This document shows positions 32,930 to 38,089 of a DNA stretch of 38,089 nucleotides, in pieces (positions within the stretch are counted from its first letter, which is position 1; every line of letters begins with the position of its first letter). Below the pieces are notes generated by a model. It had not been told where the DNA came from. It saw nothing but the letters and a program-made list of their open reading frames with translations, and did not search any database. The stretch is from contig JARDZZ010000005.1 in the NCBI GenBank assembly GCA_029240595.1, positions 1-38,089 of the forward strand, in the 5' to 3' direction. Position numbers and translations under genes: made by a program. Origin of the DNA: Nitrospira sp. GTDB lineage: Bacteria; Nitrospirota; Nitrospiria; Nitrospirales; Nitrospiraceae.

Positions 32930-33352
32930 TTACTCGGCCGGATACATGTCCGGATTCCACGCGACTTCCCACAGATGTCCGTCAGGATCTTGAAACGATC
33001 CGGTGTAACCACCCCAAAATGCTTCGTGAGGCGGATCGGTGATCGTTGCTCCGGCGCGGTGGGCTTGACCGATGACCGCATCGACTTCCGCTTTGCTGCC
33101 AACATTGTGTCCGAGAGAGAATTCGGTTGCGCTGCGCGGACCCAGCGAAACCTTGGCCTCATGGGCGAGATCCCTCCGGCCCCAGATCGCCAGTTTCTGG
33201 CCGTTCGTCAGGTCAAAGAAGGCGACGGCTCCGTGTTCATACTCAGTCCCGACGATTCCTCGAGTAGGAAAACCCAGCCCGTCCCGGTAGAACCGTAGTG
33301 AGCGGTCAAGATCGTCAACGCCGATTGTGATGATCGTTATACGCGGCTTCAT
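32930..33352 (-). CDS. VOC (glyoxalase/bleomycin resistance) superfamily protein
   Basis: The 140-residue protein has the paired beta-alpha-beta-beta-beta units of the VOC superfamily: ITIITIGVDDLDRSLRFYRD at the start, GAVAFFDLTNGQKLAIWGR, then FWGGYTGSFQDPDGHLWEVA at the end with the usual Asp-Pro-Asp-Gly-His-x-x-Glu metal region. Members include glyoxalase I, ring-cleaving dioxygenases and antibiotic-binding proteins; the specific activity is unknown. The ATG at 33352 is used because it begins the conserved strand. Confidence 0.9.
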   Translation of the reverse strand: MKPRITIITIGVDDLDRSLRFYRDGLGFPTRGIVGTEYEHGAVAFFDLTNGQKLAIWGRRDLAHEAKVSLGPRSATEFSLGHNVGSKAEVDAVIGQAHRAGATITDPPHEAFWGGYTGSFQDPDGHLWEVAWNPDMYPAE

Positions 33353-33468
33353 GCGGTCTTCCACCGGGCAGCTGTGGATAGGCTACGAGCCACTGCACGC
33401 GGTGTCAACGGATGATCCATCGCCATTCTGATGGTCGCCGAGAACCGTCCAGAGAATCCGCAGGAGGT

Positions 33469-34749
33469 TCAGCCGGTGCGGTGAGATCCTCGCGACTCCC
33501 GATGCGCCGGCTCCGGTTGTTCGAAGAGTAATCTCGCGCCCGGCTTGAAGGTGACGTAGTACCAGATCCATTCCGACATCACGCGGAAGCGGCTGCGAAC
33601 GCCGATGAGGAAAAAGATGTGCACAATGCACCAGAGCAGCCAGGCGAGGAGTCCTGAAACATGAAATCGGCCGATTTGTGCCACCGCCTTGGCCCTTCCG
33701 ATGGTCGCCAGCATCCCTCGGTCAGCATAGATAAATGGCGGGCGACTGCTAGGAGCCACACCCTCCTCGATCAACTGGGCGACATAACGGCCCTGCTGCA
33801 TCGCGACGGGAGCCAGCCCTGGCAATGCTTTTCCATCCTGCCCCCGACAATGAGCCGCATCGCCGATGACGAAGATCCACGGATCCCCAGGAACCGTCAG
33901 GTCCGGGTTGACCATCACCCGCCCCGCACCATCGTGGGCCGCCTTCAGCGTATCGAGGAGTCCAGAAGCTCGATTGCCCGCCGCCCAGATGATGCCGGCC
34001 GAAGGGACGAAGTCCTGCCCAATTTTCACACCCCCCTTGTCGACAGCGCTCACGAGACTGTTGAGCCGAATGGTCACTCCCATTCGAGACAAGGCCGCCG
34101 CGGCTTTGTCTGAAAGATCTGGACTGAAACCGGGTAAAATGCGCGGACCGCCCTCGACGAGTAGAACGCAGAGATCATCGAGCCGCAAGTTGGGAAAATC
34201 CGGGCCCATAGCCTTTCGTCCGATCTCTGCCAGCGCGCCCGCCAATTCCACGCCGGTGGGACCGCCGCCGACAATCACAAATGTGAGCGGTTCATGTTTA
34301 CCGGTAGAGGCGAGCCGGCGTTCCGCGTCTTCAAAGGCCGACAGCATGTGTTGGCGTAGCCGTACGGCATCGGTCATGGTCTTCAACCCTGGCGCAAATT
34401 CTTCCCATTCGTCGTGGCCAAAATAGGCATGACGCGAACCAGGCGCAACGATGAGGACGTCGAACGAGACGGGCGGGCTCTCACGCAAGCAGATCGAGCG
34501 ATCAGCGCGATCGATCGACAGCACTTCATCCATCATGACGCGGACGTTGCGTTGCGAGCGAAAAACGGTGCGCAATGGCCATGCAATATCACTCGGCGAC
34601 AAGGCAGCGGTCGCCACCTGATAGAGCAGCGGTTGGAACAGGTGATGATTCGTGCGGTCGATGAGCACGACGTCGGCCCGACGGAGTGATCGGGCGGCTG
34701 TGAGTCCGCCAAAGCCGCCTCCGATGATGACGATCCTCTTCTGATCCAT
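33469..34749 (-). CDS. ndh: Type II NADH dehydrogenase (NDH-2 family)
   Basis: The 426-residue flavoprotein has two dinucleotide folds: FAD-binding VIIGGGFGGLTAARSLRR at the N-terminus and NAD-binding VIVGGGPTGVELAGAL near residue 165, then VFVIGDAAHCRGQDGKALPG-type FAD contact (IFVIGDAAHC) near 295 and AVAMQQG-like APVAMQQGRYVAQLI. The C-terminus contains hydrophobic WLLWCIVHIFFLIGVRSRF, which would attach it to the membrane. It passes electrons from NADH to quinone without pumping ions. Its ATG lies 26 bp from the stop of the intradiol dioxygenase gene. Confidence 0.9.
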   Translation of the reverse strand: MDQKRIVIIGGGFGGLTAARSLRRADVVLIDRTNHHLFQPLLYQVATAALSPSDIAWPLRTVFRSQRNVRVMMDEVLSIDRADRSICLRESPPVSFDVLIVAPGSRHAYFGHDEWEEFAPGLKTMTDAVRLRQHMLSAFEDAERRLASTGKHEPLTFVIVGGGPTGVELAGALAEIGRKAMGPDFPNLRLDDLCVLLVEGGPRILPGFSPDLSDKAAAALSRMGVTIRLNSLVSAVDKGGVKIGQDFVPSAGIIWAAGNRASGLLDTLKAAHDGAGRVMVNPDLTVPGDPWIFVIGDAAHCRGQDGKALPGLAPVAMQQGRYVAQLIEEGVAPSSRPPFIYADRGMLATIGRAKAVAQIGRFHVSGLLAWLLWCIVHIFFLIGVRSRFRVMSEWIWYYVTFKPGARLLFEQPEPAHRESRGSHRTG

Positions 34750-34775
34750 TGTTGGAACTCAACGCAGGCGCCAGC

Positions 34776-35507
34776 TCAGGACGAGGGAAGCTGCAGGCCC
34801 AGGGAAAAGGTCGCACTGAAGCCCTCGGCCGCGGGCATAGGACTGAGCAGGAGCTGTTCTCCTCCGCGACGGAAAATGCGATCATCTTGGTTTCGACCGG
34901 CGCGAGATCCTTTCTCGGCATACGGCGGATCTGCAAAGACACGATCCGAGAGCGCGTCGTCAAAGTACATCTGAGTCGTGAGTTCGAAGCGCTGCTTCGT
35001 CTCTGGCGCCGTACGGACTTTGAGATGGATGTGCACAGTGCGGCCAGGATACCAGCCCGGATAAATGGTGAGAAACCGTGCTTCTCCTTGCGGATCCGAA
35101 ATCTGGTACCCGCGCAGAAACTTTTGTCCGATCGTAGAGAAGCCGGGATCCTGCACGTCTGAGTAGACACCCCGCGCATCGCAATGCCAGATATCGACCT
35201 GAGCACCGGGCAGTGGGTGGCATTGCCCCATCTCAACGCGGGAGAGCCTAACCGTTAATCCTAACGGGGTTCCGGATTTGACCTGGCCAGTCGTCGGATC
35301 AGAACGGATATCGGAGCGGTTTAAGCGCTCATCGACGAAATAGGGGCCTTCGGTCTGCTCCGGGCGAAACATGCAAGCAGGACTTGGTCCGCCGATCGCA
35401 CTGAGAGATACGGGGCTTCCGGCGATGACACAAGCCACACAACCACCCAACAACCGCAATGCATCACGGCGCGACAGGAGGCAGGCCATGGTCAGGTCAT
35501 CGGACAT
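34776..35507 (-). CDS. Intradiol ring-cleavage dioxygenase-like protein with twin-arginine leader
   Basis: The 243-residue protein begins with SRRDALRLLGGCVACVIAG, a twin-arginine-like or Sec export signal. The rest matches the catechol/protocatechuate dioxygenase fold: EQTEGPYFVDERLNRSDI, then QVDIWHCDARGVYSDV and IYPGWYPGRTVHIHLKV, which contain the Tyr, Tyr, His and His ligands of non-haem Fe(III). Members cleave catechols between the hydroxyls. The exported form is less usual than cytoplasmic enzymes; extracytoplasmic relatives exist and their substrates are poorly known. The ATG at 35507 was chosen over an upstream codon at 35573 because it starts just before the leader. Confidence 0.87.
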   Translation of the reverse strand: MSDDLTMACLLSRRDALRLLGGCVACVIAGSPVSLSAIGGPSPACMFRPEQTEGPYFVDERLNRSDIRSDPTTGQVKSGTPLGLTVRLSRVEMGQCHPLPGAQVDIWHCDARGVYSDVQDPGFSTIGQKFLRGYQISDPQGEARFLTIYPGWYPGRTVHIHLKVRTAPETKQRFELTTQMYFDDALSDRVFADPPYAEKGSRAGRNQDDRIFRRGGEQLLLSPMPAAEGFSATFSLGLQLPSS

Positions 35508-35785
35508 GATCCCCTCGACTCGACTCGAGCGATAAGGCCAACACAGGGTGGATGGATGCTGTCGATCCACCACCGAACCAAGTGTGAACAGATTGATGAG
35601 GCGCTTTCAAGGAATAAAGTCTGACTGTCTTGCCCGATCCAATCCGCTGGCGAACGAGGGGTCCGACCGAACTCCAGTTACAAGCAGGAAATTCAACCGC
35701 TTATACCCTGTAACCTTTTCGACGAGCGCCGCGACTAACGAACAGAAGAAAACAAGAGCTGCACCTTGGACCATAGGGCGGTGGT
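35508..35785. other. Divergent regulatory region before the ECF sigma gene
   Basis: No gene is seen in these 278 bp. An imperfect inverted repeat spans 35676-35714 (GTTAC...CAGG against CCTG...TAAC, interrupted by a small bulge). A GGAATAAAGT stretch near 35610 loosely resembles the GGAA part of ECF-type -35 elements, so the sigma factor may control its own operon; this is weak. Confidence 0.3.
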
Positions 35786-36457
35786 ATGATGAGCCACGTT
35801 GCGTTTGCCGTCGACATGCAGGCACTGCCCGGATGGCATCGGTCGATGACCGACGACTCGTTGCCTGTGGTCAAACCTAGACAAGACGAACGCGAGCTTC
35901 TCCGCCGCATCAGGCAAGGCGAGATCGAGCGCTATGCCGATCTGATCGACCTTCACCAACGCCATGTGATTCGTATCGTCGGGCGACGAGTGCCGTCGGA
36001 TCGAGTCGCGGAAATTGTCCATGATGTCTTCGTGAGAGCCTATGTCAATTTGGGTCAGTTTTCTGAATCGGTTCCATTCGATCATTGGTTGACAGGCATC
36101 GCGATCCGAACCTGTTACGACTTTTGGAGAGACCAAGCTCGCCATGCTGTGCCTGTCAGCTCCTTGACAGAAGAGCACCACCGCTGGATCGAGCAGACAC
36201 TTTCCGCACAGTCAGACGCACAGTTTCGGCGTCAGGCTGAAACCCGTGACGCGGCTGAAGTCTTGGAATGGGCGCTCCAGCAGCTCTCTCCGGAAAATCG
36301 TGCCGTCTTGACGCTGGTGCACCTCGACGGTTATTCGGTTCGTGAGGCCGCGCAGCTGCTCGGGTGGACCCTGGTCAACGTGAAAGTGAGAGCACATCGG
36401 GCCCGTCGGGCCCTGCGCAACCTTTTACGACACACCTCACCTAGGAGTGCGTCATGA
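35786..36457 (+). CDS. ECF-type RNA polymerase sigma factor
   Basis: The 223-residue protein (203 if the ATG at 35846 is used) has sigma-2 (YADLIDLHQRHVIRIVGRRV, VAEIVHDVFVRAYVNLGQF and FDHWLTGIAIRTCYDFWRDQ) and sigma-4 (ALQQLSPENRAVLTLVHLDG, YSVREAAQLLGWTLVNVKVR, AHRARRALRNLL) regions, and no sigma-1 or sigma-3. It directs RNA polymerase to a small regulon in response to an envelope signal. The next gene overlaps its stop by four bases and encodes a small membrane protein, the typical place for an anti-sigma factor. Order of the following genes resembles cnrH/cnrY/cnrX. Confidence 0.92.
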   Translation: MMSHVAFAVDMQALPGWHRSMTDDSLPVVKPRQDERELLRRIRQGEIERYADLIDLHQRHVIRIVGRRVPSDRVAEIVHDVFVRAYVNLGQFSESVPFDHWLTGIAIRTCYDFWRDQARHAVPVSSLTEEHHRWIEQTLSAQSDAQFRRQAETRDAAEVLEWALQQLSPENRAVLTLVHLDGYSVREAAQLLGWTLVNVKVRAHRARRALRNLLRHTSPRSAS

Positions 36458-36768
36458 ATCAGCATACTGACATTGACGTTCATAAACTCGAGCGTGCCCT
36501 CGTCGACAGCTATCGCTCACGGTCTGGTGCGTCCTATGAGGTCGACGTCACTCAGCAAGTCATGCGCGATGTCCGTCGACTGGATACTGAACGAGAGGGA
36601 TGGACGCCGCCGGCCATGCTGGATCAGTTGATCTGGCAAACGGCCACGCGTGCCGCGGCGGTCGTGCTGATCGCGGCCATGTTGACCGTCGGCTTGTTTC
36701 GGTTACAGTCGGACGGTCCGGCTCTCGTAGCCGAAGACTTCGAGCCGGCTCCGTTATTCGAAGAGTGA
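36454..36768 (+). CDS. Small single-span membrane protein, candidate anti-sigma factor
   Basis: The 104-residue protein has a soluble N-terminal part (about 1-62, LERALVDSYRSRSGASYEVD, VTQQVMRDVRRLDTE), one membrane helix (about 66-87, AAAVVLIAAMLTVGLFRL) and a short acidic tail. Its start overlaps the sigma stop (ATGA). Size, topology and position resemble CnrY, the approximately 95-residue membrane anti-sigma of Cupriavidus, and differ from zinc-binding anti-sigmas because it has no His-x3-Cys-x2-Cys motif. The sigma-binding role is inferred from position. Confidence 0.7.
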   Translation: MNQHTDIDVHKLERALVDSYRSRSGASYEVDVTQQVMRDVRRLDTEREGWTPPAMLDQLIWQTATRAAAVVLIAAMLTVGLFRLQSDGPALVAEDFEPAPLFEE

Positions 36769-36783
36769 TAGCGAGGAGGATCC

Positions 36784-37206
36784 ATGAGATCTCGACGCAA
36801 ATTATGGGCGGGCCTCATCATCCTGTTCGGCGCCGGAACGCTGACCGGGATTGTCGCGGGTTATGTGTATAGCCATACCGAACGGACTACCCGAAGCGAG
36901 CACGGACCTGCCGCTCATCACGAACGGATCATGAAACGCCTTACACAGGACCTGTCGCTGACCGAACAGCAACAGGCCGAGATCGAGCCAATCGTCACCC
37001 GGGCCCACGTGGCGGTTCTCGAGTTACGGTTTGCCCATCAAGCTGAAGTCGAACAGATCTTGGCCAAGGGAATGACGGAGATTAAGACGAAGCTGTCTGC
37101 GTCGCAGCAGCCAGGGTTGGACAAGCTGTATCAGGAATTGGAGCAGCGGTGGCAGGCCTCACGCCACTATCTGGCAACCCAGAAACAGACGCTGACATCG
37201 CAATAA
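36784..37206 (+). CDS. Periplasmic Spy/CpxP/CnrX-like sensor protein
   Basis: The 140-residue protein has a membrane-anchoring or signal segment (residues 7-29, LWAGLIILFGAGTLTGIVAG) and a helical periplasmic part with a Spy/CpxP-type LTxxQ motif (LSLTEQQQAEIEPIV) and a long hairpin to residue 135. It contains His31, His40, His45, His46, His75, His85 and His128, candidates for metal ligands; CnrX uses His pairs of this kind. It follows the small membrane protein by 15 bp and precedes the RND adaptor by 23 bp, so it is well placed to sense metal or envelope stress for the sigma module. A chaperone function like Spy is the alternative. Confidence 0.78.
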   Translation: MRSRRKLWAGLIILFGAGTLTGIVAGYVYSHTERTTRSEHGPAAHHERIMKRLTQDLSLTEQQQAEIEPIVTRAHVAVLELRFAHQAEVEQILAKGMTEIKTKLSASQQPGLDKLYQELEQRWQASRHYLATQKQTLTSQ

Positions 37207-37229
37207 TCTGAGGGAACTGGAAACAGACC

Positions 37230-38089
37230 ATGGCTGAATCGATGCACTTTGCGACCACCGTTAAGCGATGGGTGTTCGGGCTGGCCGCCGCCTGTTTGCT
37301 CGCCTTGGGGGGGTACGCACTGTTAGCTAAATCGGGCGAAGAACCATCCCGTGCCGGACAGATGCCCGGCCCCGCGCGCGCGATGCCGGTGCAGGTAGCC
37401 GCGGCACGCATCGGCGATATCGGCATTTATCTCAACGGGCTCGGCTCGGTCGCACCCTTGAACACCGTTAATGTGAAAAGCCGGGTGGATGGTCAGTTGA
37501 TGAAAGTGCTGTTTCAGGAAGGCCAACTCGTCAAAAGCGGCGACCTCTTGGCGCAGATTGATCCGCGGCCCTTCGAGGTGCAGTTAATCCAGGCCGAGGG
37601 CCAGATGGTGCGCGACCAGGCGCAGTTAAGAAATGCGCGTCTGGACTACGAACGATATAAGGGACTCTACGAACAGGGCTTTGTTCCGAAGCAACAGTTG
37701 GATACTCAGGAGGCCATCGTCCGTCAGTCGGAAGGCATCGTCAAAGCCGATCAGGGCCAAATCGACAACGCGAAGCTTCAGTTGGCCTATAGCCGCATCA
37801 CCGCTCCCATTAGCGGCCGCGTCGGCTTGCGGCAGGTCGATCCCGGCAATATGGTCCGCGCCAACGACACCAATGGCCTTCTCGTCATTACACAACTCAC
37901 ACCCATTGCGGTCATCTTTACGATTCCTGAGGATAGTCTGCCGGCAGTGCTCGAACGGCTCAACGCCGGTCAGCGTCTGACCGTAGACGCATTCGATCGT
38001 GAGCACAAGAAACAACTGGCCACCGGCACCCTGCTGACGGTCGACAACCAGATTGATCCCAATACAGGAACCGTGCGACTCAAAGCCGT
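37230..38089 (+). CDS. RND efflux periplasmic adaptor, MdtA-like (3' end outside window)
   Basis: About 286 residues are present. The N-terminus has a membrane anchor ([20 protein letters not shown]), then the lipoyl half-motif [20 protein letters not shown], the alpha-hairpin (about residues 105-175, [20 protein letters not shown]) and the second lipoyl half [20 protein letters not shown]. This is the membrane-fusion protein that links an RND pump to an outer-membrane channel. The sequence is closest in style to MdtA of multidrug pumps rather than to CzcB/CnrB of metal pumps, as far as can be judged by eye. The pump gene should lie just past the window edge. Confidence 0.92.
   Translation, partial: MAESMHFATTVKRWVFGLAAACLLALGGYALLAKSGEEPSRAGQMPGPARAMPVQVAAARIGDIGIYLNGLGSVAPLNTVNVKSRVDGQLMKVLFQEGQLVKSGDLLAQIDPRPFEVQLIQAEGQMVRDQAQLRNARLDYERYKGLYEQGFVPKQQLDTQEAIVRQSEGIVKADQGQIDNAKLQLAYSRITAPISGRVGLRQVDPGNMVRANDTNGLLVITQLTPIAVIFTIPEDSLPAVLERLNAGQRLTVDAFDREHKKQLATGTLLTVDNQIDPNTGTVRLKA

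Noticed and set aside
1-38089. tRNA genes, CRISPR arrays and insertion sequences
   Set aside because: No cloverleaf-like sequence, spaced direct repeats, transposase motif or terminal inverted repeats were found by eye.

Overview
The window looks like chromosomal DNA of a Nitrospira-type bacterium (phylum Nitrospirota). This is inferred from gene content and protein style: a Gram-negative envelope toolkit, an active/inactive M16 protease pair, a zapB-zapA-ncRNA-rny block, and several secreted proteins of unknown family. No rRNA, tRNA, insertion sequence, prophage or CRISPR array was seen. Coding density is high and no gene-free gap exceeds about 300 bp once the RNA gene is counted.

Layout. 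(1) 1-9159, all minus strand: a partial GalE-like epimerase, tlyA, xseB, xseA, a YmdB-type phosphodiesterase, rny, a structured RNA best read as 6S RNA, zapA, a ZapB-like coiled coil and a large Slt-type lytic transglycosylase. (2) 9275-13967, plus: rlmN, two M16 peptidase genes overlapping by 4 bp, and larE. (3) 14037-16000, minus: the membrane half of the ATP synthase (atpZ-atpB-atpE-atpF) without F1 genes; the atpE-atpF gap encodes a long hairpin. (4) 16165-19305, plus: a PabB/TrpE-type synthase, a class IV aminotransferase and a small lytic transglycosylase. (5) 19241-21390, minus: a lipoprotein gene and nadB; nadB overlaps the transglycosylase gene tail to tail. (6) 21520-28207, plus: a 31-residue mS38/bS22-like ribosomal protein, a small conserved protein, an MsbA-like ABC exporter, a GH63-type glucosidase, a LolA/DUF4412-like exported protein and a D,D-carboxypeptidase. 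(7) 28227-29624, minus: a multi-spanning TMTC-like protein. (8) 29670-32233, plus: four closely spaced genes for exported proteins, one frameshifted and one carrying a three-fold Cys repeat. (9) 32239-35507, minus: an exported protein, a VOC protein, a type II NADH dehydrogenase and an intradiol dioxygenase with a twin-arginine-like leader. (10) 35786 to the end, plus: ECF sigma factor, small membrane protein, Spy/CnrX-like periplasmic protein and an RND adaptor cut by the window edge.

The most interesting parts are the last cluster, whose order resembles the CnrH/CnrY/CnrX metal-sensing module but is attached to an MdtA-like adaptor; the rod-shaped RNA after zapA; the atpE-atpF hairpin; and the unassigned exported-protein operon at 29.7-32.2 kb. 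All functions come from reading motifs by eye; no database search or folding program was run.
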